From positions 1 to 10,328 of the forward strand of contig JAJYEB010000039.1 in assembly GCA_021790375.1 (NCBI GenBank): a stretch of DNA of 10,328 nt, given 5' to 3'. This DNA is from Chloroflexota bacterium. GTDB lineage: Bacteria; Chloroflexota; Limnocylindria; Limnocylindrales; CSP1-4. This document shows, one piece after another, positions 1 to 5,692 of the stretch. Both the position numbers and the translations under genes were made by a program. The notes under the pieces are model-generated. The model was not told the origin of the DNA. It saw only the letters and a list, made by a program, of their open reading frames with translations, and searched no databases. Every line of letters begins with the position of its first letter. Within the stretch, counting starts at the first letter, position 1.

Positions 1-377
1 CGCGGATCGTCCGTGTCGTAGCCGTACAGGGTGGGCATGTCGTACGCGATCGACAGGCCGGTCTGGCCGGCGTCCAGCAGCTGGTGGAACCGGGCGTTGG
101 TGTCCTCAGCGGACCCGAACCCGGCGAACATCCGCATGGTCCACAGGCGGCCCCGGTACCCGGTCACGTGGATCCCGCGGGTGAACGGCGGCTCGCCCGG
201 GAACCCGACCGTCTCCAGGGGGTCCCGTCCGTCCAGGTCGAGCGGCGTGTACAGGCGCCGCACCTCGATGTCGCCGAGGGTCCGGAAGTGGGAGCGCCGC
301 TCGGGGTTGCGCCCCAGCGCGGGGCCGAGCCGCTCGTGCTCCCAGCGCTCCCGGGCCGTGCGCCAGGCCTCGTCCAT
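1..377 (-). CDS. Methylmalonyl-CoA mutase family, large (alpha) subunit, N-terminal fragment
   Basis: The first 125 codons of a B12-dependent acyl-CoA mutase; the gene runs off the left edge. The family interconverts methylmalonyl-CoA and succinyl-CoA, or related branched acyl-CoAs, in the cytoplasm. The visible part is the substrate-binding start of the TIM barrel: FTRGIH at residues 65-70, YRGRLWTMR at 74-82, FAGFGSAEDTN at 84-94, GQTGLSIA at 104-111 and TLYGYDTDDP at 116-125, all hallmark strings. Tyr74 aligns with the tyrosine of the TMY motif (Tyr89 in Propionibacterium numbering), which favours methylmalonyl-CoA over isobutyryl- or 2-hydroxyisobutyryl-CoA; this rests on remembered alignments. 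The cobalamin-binding domain is outside the window and may be a separate small-subunit gene. The ATG at 377 is chosen because homology begins soon after it and a TACAGT box lies 7 nt upstream. It diverges from the lipoprotein gene. Confidence 0.93.
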   Translation of the reverse strand, partial: MDEAWRTARERWEHERLGPALGRNPERRSHFRTLGDIEVRRLYTPLDLDGRDPLETVGFPGEPPFTRGIHVTGYRGRLWTMRMFAGFGSAEDTNARFHQLLDAGQTGLSIAYDMPTLYGYDTDDP

Positions 378-384
378 GCGGGCG

Positions 385-390
385 ACTGTA
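385..390 (-). promoter_or_regulatory. Putative -10 box of the mutase gene (leaderless)
   Basis: On the minus strand the hexamer is TACAGT, preceded by TGC (an extended -10 look) and followed by exactly 7 nt before the ATG at 377. Transcription would then start at or next to the A of the ATG. No convincing -35 box and no Shine-Dalgarno sequence is present. The same arrangement recurs at four other genes here. Confidence 0.5.
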
Positions 391-448
391 GCACGAGCGG
401 GGGTGCCGGCAGAGCGGCCTGGCACGAGCGCGAAGTGCAGACGGATGC

Positions 449-454
449 GAGAAT
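449..454 (+). promoter_or_regulatory. Putative -10 box of the lipoprotein gene (leaderless)
   Basis: GAGAAT lies 7 nt before the GTG at 462 and is preceded by TGC. The first base differs from the TANNNT pattern, so this is the weakest of the five leaderless candidates. Its position supports choosing GTG 462 over the in-frame GTG at 435. Confidence 0.35.
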
Positions 455-461
455 CGCGCCC

Positions 462-1115
462 GTGCCGACCCGTTCCCACCGCGCGATCACGCTGCTTGCG
501 GCCGTCCTGCTCGGCCTTCCGCTCGTCACCGCCTGTTCGGCGAGCGCGAGTCCGAACCCGTCCGGTCCGTGCAACGGTGCCGACGAGCAGAGCGCCCCCG
601 GCTTCTACCCCGAGCTCGAACGGCTCCTCCCGACGCAGGTCGCCGGGCAGAAGACCACGAGTGTCCGGAGCGGCCGCTACTGCTCGGCGCAGACGCTCGG
701 ATCCCTGGCGAAGGACGGAATCCACGAGCTCCAGTTCGCCGGCGCCGCGCTGCCGGACCCGCAGAACAAGGCCGCCGGACTCGCCGTGGTGGTGTACCGG
801 GCGGCCGGCATGACGCTCAACCAGCTCGCCGACGCACAGGCGAACGGGGCAGGCAACACGCAGGGAGCAGCGGGCGTCACGGCCCAGCGCACCACGATGT
901 CCGGGCACTCCGGGATCCGGATCGACGTCACCGTGCAGTCCGGTCCGGAGATGATGTTCTTCTGGCCGGCCGCGACCCCGGGGGTGTTCGACGCGGTCAC
1001 CGGGATCGGCGTCACGCAGGCCCAGGTGGAAGCGGCGGTTGCCGCCTTCGGCGCGGCCCGGGAGCCGGCGCAGACTCCGGCGGCGAGCGCAGCCGGGCCG
1101 GTCGCCGGCGGGTAG
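462..1115 (+). CDS. Small secreted lipoprotein of unknown function
   Basis: A 217-residue protein with a lipoprotein signal peptide. Residues 2-8 are polar and basic (PTRSHR), residues 9-21 are a hydrophobic core, and the lipobox VTAC ends at Cys25. After signal peptidase II cleavage it should be lipid-anchored on the outer face of the membrane. A short Ser/Pro linker follows, then a compact domain with two cysteines (Cys37 and Cys74) that could pair, and an Ala/Pro-rich tail from about residue 190. I do not recognise the family. GTG 462 is preferred over the in-frame GTG at 435 because it gives a normal short basic n-region and sits 7 nt after a -10-like box. It diverges from the mutase gene and converges on the small gene at 1290-1610, with a 15-bp repeat array between them. 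Confidence 0.8.
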   Translation: MPTRSHRAITLLAAVLLGLPLVTACSASASPNPSGPCNGADEQSAPGFYPELERLLPTQVAGQKTTSVRSGRYCSAQTLGSLAKDGIHELQFAGAALPDPQNKAAGLAVVVYRAAGMTLNQLADAQANGAGNTQGAAGVTAQRTTMSGHSGIRIDVTVQSGPEMMFFWPAATPGVFDAVTGIGVTQAQVEAAVAAFGAAREPAQTPAASAAGPVAGG

Positions 1116-1125
1116 GGGGCGGCGG

Positions 1126-1245
1126 GCGCCCCACGGCCGGGCGTCCCACGGCCGGGCGCCCCAGGGTCGGGCGCCCCAGGGTCGGGCGCCCCAGGGTCGG
1201 GCGCCCCAGGGCCGGGCGTCCCAGGGCCGGGCGCCCCAGGGTCGG
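1126..1245. repeat. Minisatellite A: 8 tandem copies of a 15-bp unit
   Basis: Eight consecutive 15-mers fill 120 bp between two convergent genes. The commonest unit is GCGCCCCAGGGTCGG; variants carry GCGTCCC at the start or CGGCCGG at the end. Copies 3, 4, 5 and 8 are identical. The period is divisible by three, so several frames stay open (one reads as a proline/glycine repeat), but no start site, signal or homologous domain is attached. I read it as non-coding. A GGCCGCC microrepeat follows at about 1261-1281. Confidence 0.9.
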
Positions 1246-1289
1246 CCGTGTCCTGCCCCCGGCCGCCGGCCGCCGGCCGCCTCGCAGGC

Positions 1290-1610
1290 CTACTGCGCGG
1301 ACAGCGGGACCGGCTGCAGGGCTCGAAGGGCGGGCCCTCGCGCCATGTGACGCAGTTCCGCCCGCAGCCGGTCGAGCCGCCCCGCCTCGTCGTCCTCCGT
1401 GAACGCCTCCATGAAGCCCGCCACCTCGGCCGGCCATCGCGCCAGCAGATCCCTGCCCCACGCCTCCAGCCCCTCCGCCCAGCCGTCCCGCTCGTGCCCG
1501 GCCCGGAGACGGAGCAGGGCATCCTCGACCGCATCCCAGAGCACCGCCTCGAGCACGTCTTCGCCGAACGCCGCGCCGGCCGCCCGCATCCGCTCCCGCT
1601 CGCCGCTCAT
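1290..1610 (-). CDS. Small hypothetical protein, acidic and Trp-rich
   Basis: A 106-residue protein I do not recognise. The start is well supported: GGAGGA ends 4 nt before the ATG at 1610, the best Shine-Dalgarno sequence in the window. The sequence looks largely alpha-helical, with alternating acidic and hydrophobic residues around 16-37 and 62-92 and four tryptophans (25, 44, 51, 59). There is no signal peptide or membrane segment, so it is probably cytosolic. It ends convergently with the lipoprotein gene. An upstream in-frame ATG would add seven residues (MSPTEET) but leaves the ribosome site inside the coding sequence. It sits between minisatellite A and a large repeat-rich non-coding zone, with no neighbour that suggests a function. 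Confidence 0.7.
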   Translation of the reverse strand: MSGERERMRAAGAAFGEDVLEAVLWDAVEDALLRLRAGHERDGWAEGLEAWGRDLLARWPAEVAGFMEAFTEDDEAGRLDRLRAELRHMARGPALRALQPVPLSAQ

Positions 1611-1614
1611 GGTT

Positions 1615-1620
1615 TCCTCC
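1615..1620 (-). promoter_or_regulatory. Strong Shine-Dalgarno sequence for the 1290-1610 gene
   Basis: GGAGGA on the minus strand, 4 nt before the ATG at 1610. It decides the start of this small gene and contrasts with the genes here that appear to lack a leader. Confidence 0.7.
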
Positions 1621-1717
1621 GTCGGGCTCATCGACCGAGCCGGCTCTCGGCGCCGTGACAGCGCCTGCGCCCGTGCCGTGGACTCCGCCCCGGCCGTTCT
1701 GGTCGACCTTGCCGCGG

Positions 1718-1744
1718 CCCCGTGCCAGCTAGGGTGGCACGGGG
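1718..1744. repeat. Perfect inverted repeat, 10-bp stem and 7-nt loop
   Basis: CCCCGTGCCA (1718-1727) and TGGCACGGGG (1735-1744) are exact reverse complements around the loop GCTAGGG. It lies 108 bp upstream of the ATG at 1610. There is no T-tract on either side, so a classical terminator is unlikely. An operator for a dimeric regulator or an RNA hairpin in the leader of the 1290-1610 gene are both possible. Confidence 0.75.
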
Positions 1745-2134
1745 TTCCTAGGTGGCGCGAGCCGGCTGCGGCGTCCGAGGTTCCGGTAACGGGGGTGGCC
1801 GCGGGCGTCCATGCTCCGGTGGCGCGGGCCGCTGCGGCGCGCACACGCGGTGAGTCGGGACATTTCTGGACGGGAGGCGCGTCAGCTGCCGGCGGACCCG
1901 TGACCATGATCCCGGTTCATCGGTCGTAGTGTTGCGGGGCCGGCCGTCTGGCGACCTGCGCGTGCAGCGGTCCGTGCGTGGCTGTTCGGGAGGTACGGCT
2001 CCACCGCGCGCGACCGGCAATCCGGGGTCCGCGGTGTGCGGCGCGGGGCGCCTGCCCGCCCCGGAAACCCGGCGCGATCGCCAGGGATGGCGGCGGGCGA
2101 TCGGAGCCGCTCCGGCAACACTTGTAGTGATACG

Positions 2135-2274
2135 GCCGCCACGGGCCGCATGTCGCCACGGGCGCATTGCCGCCACGGGCCGCATGCCGCCACGGGCGCA
2201 TTGCCGCCACGGGCCGCATGCCGCCGCAGGCACCATGGCCGCCACGGGTGCATTGCCGCCACGGGGTGGTGCAT
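2135..2274. repeat. Minisatellite B: about 8 copies of a 17-bp unit in alternating forms
   Basis: The first five units are exactly 17 bp and alternate between GCCGCCACGGGCCGCAT and a form ending GGGCGCATT, giving a 34-bp higher-order repeat. Unit 6 (2220-2236) is degenerate, and units 7 and 8 are 18 and 20 bp. A 17-bp period shifts the reading frame at every copy, which argues against coding. The core GCCGCCAC is shared with minisatellite C. Confidence 0.88.
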
Positions 2275-2529
2275 GGCGGCGCCGGTCCTTTGTGCGGCCC
2301 CACCGGTACCCCCGTCCCATGGCCGCGCGCCGCCGCGACGACGACGATCGGGGTGGCCGCCGATCCAACGGTCCGGGACAGACCCGAGGCGTCGACAACC
2401 GGGCCGCGCACCTTCGTTGCCCTCGCTTTCAGGGGCGGTGGACTCCACCGCAGCAGAGGACGCGGGGTGCGCGGCAACGGGTCGAGTGACAGGCACTCCC
2501 GGCCGACGGGCCGGACGAGCGGGTCGGCG

Positions 2530-2787
2530 GCCGCCACCGCACCGCGGAGCCGCCACCGCACCGTGGGCCGCCACCGGACGAGCGGGTCGCCACCGGACGA
2601 GCGGGTCGCCACCGACCGCGGGATGCCACCGCACCGCGGAGCCGCCACTGAACCGCGGGCCGCCACTGCACCGGAGGCTGCCACCGACCGCGGGATGCCA
2701 CCGCACCGCGGAGCCGCCACTGAACCGCGGGCCGCCACTGCACCGGAGGCTGCCACCGCGCTGCGGGCTGCCACCACGATCGCGGGC
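2530..2787. repeat. Minisatellite C: 14 copies of a 17-19-bp unit
   Basis: GCCAC begins at 2533, 2552, 2570, 2589, 2608, 2625, 2644, 2662, 2680, 2697, 2716, 2734, 2752 and 2770, so the spacing is always 17-19 bp. The intervening bases vary (for example CGCACCGCGGA, TGAACCGCGGG, CGGACGAGCGGGT). The array ends about 50 bp before the stop codon of the J-domain gene, in the region downstream of it. I read it as non-coding DNA. Confidence 0.88.
2608..2751. repeat. Exact 72-bp tandem duplication inside minisatellite C
   Basis: Positions 2608-2679 and 2680-2751 are identical by eye. Each copy holds four of the roughly 18-bp units. Identity over 72 bp amid otherwise divergent units points to a recent duplication or homogenisation, by slippage or unequal crossover. 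Confidence 0.85.
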
Positions 2788-2839
2788 ACACATCCCGTCG
2801 CGGGCCTGGCCCCGGCGGCACCCGCCCCGGGCCGTGGGC

Positions 2840-3592
2840 TCAGCCCGCGCGCCCCCCGCCGAACCCTGGCGCCGAGGGCCGCACACGGCGCTGGACCCCC
2901 CTCGCGTCCATGTCGTCGCGGATCACGCGCGCCCGTATCACCAGCGCGTGGTCCCGGGTGATCGTGCGCGCGATCCAGTCGATGTACGTCGGCTCCTGGA
3001 CCTCCACCTCGCCCAGCGTGCTGCCCCGGAACTTGCCGAACTCGAGGACCGTGCCGCGAGCCTCCTCGAGCGAGGGCAGCCGCGGCGATCGTCCCGGGTT
3101 CCGGCGCCGAAGGACCGGCCCGCACGGGTCGCTCGACCGGAGCGGTTCCTGGGCGGCGCGCCGTTCGCGGTTGCCCAGCGGCCGATGGCCGTCCAGGGTC
3201 ACCCCGGCGCGCCCGAGCGTGGCATTGCGCCGGTGGAAGACCGGCGACGTGTCGAACCGGGCGGTGACCGGGCGGGTGGGCCGGGGCCGTGGCGGTCCCG
3301 ATGGCTCGGGCCCGGCGGTCGCGTCGAAGACCGGGCCGGGCGACGTGCCCTCGTGGCGTTGCCGGGTCGCGTCCGCCCGGGCCCGCCGTGCCGGGTCCCG
3401 CAGCACGTCGTAGGCCGCGTTGATCCGGGCCATCTGCTTGGTCAGCCGCAGCGCCTCGGCCGGATCTGCCGCGCGGTCGGGGTGATGTTCCCGTGCAAGC
3501 TCGCGCCAGCGGCGCTTGATCGCCGCGCCGGACGCGTCGACGGGGAGCCCGAGCACGCGATAGGGGTCGCCGTGGAAGGTGAACTGGGGCAT
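2840..3592 (-). CDS. J-domain (DnaJ-like) protein with C-terminal ExoX-like module
   Basis: A 250-residue protein. Residues 8-75 form a J domain, the part that stimulates DnaK-type Hsp70 ATPase: DPYRVLGL at 9-16, the essential HPD motif at 37-39 and INAAYDVLRDP at 57-67. There is no Gly/Phe region, zinc finger or DnaJ C-terminal substrate domain, so it is not a canonical DnaJ. Residues 76-175 are Arg/Pro-rich linker with a short conserved-looking piece (ATLGRAGVTLDG, 124-135). Residues 183-207 (LEFGKFRGSTLGEV, then PTYIDWIA) match the small module found at the C-terminus of exonuclease X-like proteins and in DUF3820. The ATG at 3592 is used because the J domain starts just after it and a TAGGCT box lies 8 nt upstream. 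It is probably a specialised cytosolic cochaperone; its client is unknown. Confidence 0.9.
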   Translation of the reverse strand: MPQFTFHGDPYRVLGLPVDASGAAIKRRWRELAREHHPDRAADPAEALRLTKQMARINAAYDVLRDPARRARADATRQRHEGTSPGPVFDATAGPEPSGPPRPRPTRPVTARFDTSPVFHRRNATLGRAGVTLDGHRPLGNRERRAAQEPLRSSDPCGPVLRRRNPGRSPRLPSLEEARGTVLEFGKFRGSTLGEVEVQEPTYIDWIARTITRDHALVIRARVIRDDMDARGVQRRVRPSAPGFGGGRAG

Positions 3593-3600
3593 TCGGAACG

Positions 3601-3606
3601 AGCCTA
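3601..3606 (-). promoter_or_regulatory. Putative -10 box of the J-domain gene (leaderless)
   Basis: TAGGCT on the minus strand, 8 nt before the ATG at 3592. It lies within the 65-bp divergent region shared with the methyltransferase gene. No -35 box or Shine-Dalgarno sequence is evident. Confidence 0.45.
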
Positions 3607-3645
3607 GCCGAAGCCGGCCCGGAGCGCACCCACGGGGCCCCGACG

Positions 3646-3651
3646 TACGAT
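3646..3651 (+). promoter_or_regulatory. Putative -10 box of the methyltransferase gene (leaderless)
   Basis: TACGAT, 6 nt before the ATG at 3658, with no Shine-Dalgarno sequence. It is back to back with the J-domain promoter, the two -10 boxes being about 40 bp apart. Confidence 0.45.
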
Positions 3652-3657
3652 CTCGCC

Positions 3658-4515
3658 ATGGCACGCGTGTCCCCGGGAGCCCTGAAGGCGTACATCCGCG
3701 ACGACTACGACGCGGCGGCACCCGGCTGGGAGCCGTTCATGGGCCCCTACTTCCGCGTCCCCGCCGAGCGGCTGGTCGCGGACCTTGCGCCACGGCGGGG
3801 CGACCGCTGCCTGGACCTCGCGTGCGGCAGCGGGCTCGTCGCCCGCGCGTTCGCGGTTCGTGCCGGCGCCGCCTGCGTCTCCGCCTGCGACTTCGCGCCC
3901 GTGCAGGTCCGCGAGGCGCGCGGCGTCCTCGACGCGGCCGGCATGCCGGAGATCGAGGTACGGGTGATGGACGCGGAACGGATCACGTACCCGCCGGGCA
4001 GCTTCGAGCGGGTGGGCTGCGGGTTCGGGCTCAACCACTTCCCGCGCCCCCTCGTCGCGCTGCGTGGCGTGCTCCGCGTGCTGTCGCCTGGCGGTCGCGC
4101 CGGCTTCACCAGCTGGGGCAGCTTCTCGCCGTCGATCCGCGAACGCTTCGACGAGCGCCTTCTCGACCTCGTCCCCGCCGTCGGTGAGAGCGGGGCGGGC
4201 TTCGAGACCGCGCTCGGCCGCCTCTCTGGCCGCAACGGCCGCCCGGAGCGGATCATCGAACTGCTGGCTCGTGCCGGGTTCGTGGGCGTCGAGCACCGCA
4301 GCCATCGGTTCGCCGCCGACTACGTGAACGCTCCCACCTTCGTGGACGCGATGCTGGCGCGAGCCGAGCGGGATCTCCGGCAGGCGAACCTGGGCGACAC
4401 CGAACGGGCGGAGGTGCGCGAAGCCCTGGTGGCGGACCTCTCCCGGTTCGGCCGCCACGAGTTCGTGGTGCGGCGAACCTTCCACACCGTGATCGGGCGC
4501 CGCGCCGCCGGCTGA
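3658..4515 (+). CDS. Class I SAM-dependent methyltransferase
   Basis: A 285-residue protein with the Rossmann fold of the UbiE/Methyltransf_11 type. Motif I is LDLACGSG at 52-59 (SAM glycine loop). Asp78 in CDFAP is the usual ribose-binding acidic position, and MDAE at 104-107 is the adenine-side motif. FGLNHFPRP at 123-131 followed by VLRVLSPGG at 138-146 are motifs IV and V. The C-terminal third (about 190-270) is a helical cap that should shape the substrate pocket. The acceptor cannot be read from the sequence; family members methylate quinone precursors, lipids and small metabolites. It is soluble, with no signal peptide. It is divergent from the J-domain gene and convergent with the ABC permease, so it is probably a single-gene unit. 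Its stop codon lies in the first copy of a 20-bp tandem duplication. Confidence 0.88.
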   Translation: MARVSPGALKAYIRDDYDAAAPGWEPFMGPYFRVPAERLVADLAPRRGDRCLDLACGSGLVARAFAVRAGAACVSACDFAPVQVREARGVLDAAGMPEIEVRVMDAERITYPPGSFERVGCGFGLNHFPRPLVALRGVLRVLSPGGRAGFTSWGSFSPSIRERFDERLLDLVPAVGESGAGFETALGRLSGRNGRPERIIELLARAGFVGVEHRSHRFAADYVNAPTFVDAMLARAERDLRQANLGDTERAEVREALVADLSRFGRHEFVVRRTFHTVIGRRAAG

Positions 4516-4551
4516 GCTACTCCCAGCGGAACTGAGCTACTCCCAGCGGAA
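4512..4551. repeat. Exact 20-bp tandem duplication at convergent gene ends
   Basis: CTGAGCTACTCCCAGCGGAA occurs at 4512-4531 and again at 4532-4551. Copy 1 contains the methyltransferase stop (TGA 4513-4515). Copy 2 contains the permease stop (TAG at 4539-4537, minus strand) and its last codons, FRWE. The spare permease end in copy 1 is untranslated. No terminator hairpin is visible at the junction. Confidence 0.95.
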
Positions 4552-5688
4552 GAAGCGGGCCGAGATCGCGAGACAGACGACGAACCAGGCGGCCAGGATC
4601 CCGAGGTCGAGCGGGAGCGGTGCATAGGGAGAGCCCCCGACCATCACCTGGCGCAGTGCGTCTCCCAGGTACGTGAGCGGCAGCACGGCTGCCACCGGTC
4701 GCAGCAGCGACGGCATGATCTCGATCGGGAAGAAGACGCCCGACAGGAACATCATCGGGAACTGGATCACCTGGACGATCCCGTTGGCGGCGTCCTCCGT
4801 GCGCGCGAACGATGCGACCACGTACCCGATCGAGATGAACGTCAGTGCTCCAAGCACCACGGTGGCGACCATCAGCCACAGTGCTCCCAGCACGGTGACG
4901 CCGAAGACCGCCACGCCGATCCCCAGGATCAGGACGGCCTGACCGATCCCGATCAGCAGGCGCAGCACGACGTTGCTGCCCACCAGTGTCCAGCGCGGCA
5001 GCGGGGTGGCGCCCAGTCGCTTCAGGATCAGCTTCTCGCGCTGGGCGACCAGCGGGACCGCCCCGAACACCCCCAGCTGCATCAGCGCCATGCCGAGGAT
5101 GCCGGGCACCAGGAACGCCGCGTTGGAGAGGTCCTGCGTCTGGAGCGAGCGGTCCACCGTGGCGAGGATCGGCCTGCCGCCGAGCAGCGCGAGGTTGGTG
5201 GTGCTGACCACCTGGGCGACGACCTGCCGGATGGTGGCGCTGCTGGTCTGCTGGCTGGGGTCGGTGTAGACGTCGAGCGGCACCGTACCGGGGCCCGCCG
5301 TGCTGGAGCCCGTGGTGGCCGCCGCCCCCGCCCCTGCCGCTGCGGCGGGCGAACCGCGGGCGGCCGCGACCGCCGCGCCGTATCCCTTCGGCACGACCAC
5401 CACGCCGTTGAGCGACCCCTTGCGCATCGCGTCGAGGGACGCGGACAGCGAGCCGTCCTTCAGCTTCAGCAGCGGGACCCCGGCGAACCCGTTGCGCAGC
5501 AGCGCCGAGGCCGCCGACCCGTCCTGGTCGACCCACCCGACGTTGTACGAGGGCGTGCCGCCGCCCGAGAAGATCGCGCCGAACAGCAGGATGAAGATGA
5601 CCGGGAACGCGAACGTCCAGAAGAGCGCGGTCCGGTCGCGCACGAAGCTGCGGATGTTCGCGGCGGTGAGGGTCAGGAACGCGGACAT
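4537..5688 (-). CDS. ABC-2 type exporter permease
   Basis: A 383-residue inner-membrane permease with the usual ABC-2 layout. There is one N-terminal transmembrane helix (about 22-41), a large extracytoplasmic segment (43-188), then five helices (about 191-213, 238-262, 265-294, 304-322 and 362-379). The short amphipathic stretch between helices 2 and 3 (QREKLILKRLGATPLP, 216-231) is the typical cytosolic coupling element. The external part has an Ala/Gly-rich insert at 104-133 that looks like flexible linker. The ATG at 5688 follows the ATPase stop by 4 nt, with GGGAG as ribosome site, so the two form one transporter. NatB/YhgE-like exporters move ions, drugs or lipids; the substrate is not readable. 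Confidence 0.9.
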   Translation of the reverse strand: MSAFLTLTAANIRSFVRDRTALFWTFAFPVIFILLFGAIFSGGGTPSYNVGWVDQDGSAASALLRNGFAGVPLLKLKDGSLSASLDAMRKGSLNGVVVVPKGYGAAVAAARGSPAAAAGAGAAATTGSSTAGPGTVPLDVYTDPSQQTSSATIRQVVAQVVSTTNLALLGGRPILATVDRSLQTQDLSNAAFLVPGILGMALMQLGVFGAVPLVAQREKLILKRLGATPLPRWTLVGSNVVLRLLIGIGQAVLILGIGVAVFGVTVLGALWLMVATVVLGALTFISIGYVVASFARTEDAANGIVQVIQFPMMFLSGVFFPIEIMPSLLRPVAAVLPLTYLGDALRQVMVGGSPYAPLPLDLGILAAWFVVCLAISARFFRWE

Positions 5689-5692
5689 CGGC

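Larger units (their letters stand above)
1611..2839. other. Repeat-rich non-coding region of about 1.2 kb
   Basis: No convincing gene is visible. Long frames are open on both strands, including ones that extend into the J-domain gene in the wrong frame. Their translations are Arg/Pro/Gly/Ala-rich low complexity, they overlap one another, and they cross a 17-bp array whose period breaks any single frame pattern. The contents are a 10-bp-stem hairpin (1718-1744), an imperfect inverted repeat (about 1902-1925), the 17-bp array (2135-2274) and the 18-bp array (about 2530-2787). The stretches 1745-1900, 1936-2110 and 2275-2525 show nothing I can name. Confidence 0.6.

Noticed and set aside
164..574. 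Alternative minus-strand gene overlapping the mutase start
   Set aside because: It is in a different frame from the unmistakable mutase sequence, is low complexity, and overlaps the lipoprotein start.
1126..1245. Collagen-like or PPE-like repeat protein encoded by the 15-bp array
   Set aside because: The periodic Pro/Gly translation follows only from a period divisible by three. No start site, signal peptide or conserved flank belongs to it, and it lies between the ends of two convergent genes.
1611..1907. N-terminal extension of the small 1290-1610 protein
   Set aside because: The extension is low-complexity, and the GGAGGA ribosome site clearly points to the ATG at 1610.
1928..2122. Mobile element bounded by the 8-bp inverted repeat AGTGTTGC / GCAACACT
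   Set aside because: Eight bases is within chance, there is no target-site duplication, and the roughly 195 bp between them carry no recognisable gene.
2135..2787. CRISPR array
   Set aside because: Units are contiguous 17-19-mers with no unique spacers of about 30 bp, and no cas genes are nearby.
1882..3695. Very long open frames on both strands across the repeat region and the J-domain gene
   Set aside because: They are out of frame with the clear J domain, overlap each other, are Arg/Pro/Gly-rich, and cross a 17-bp array that shifts frame every unit. GC-rich DNA lacks stop codons, so such frames arise freely.
4517..4551. tRNA-like string GTAGCTCAG, twice on the minus strand
   Set aside because: It resembles a tRNA D-arm, but there is no anticodon arm, no T-arm (TTCGA) and no acceptor pairing. 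It comes from the 20-bp duplication and the permease stop.
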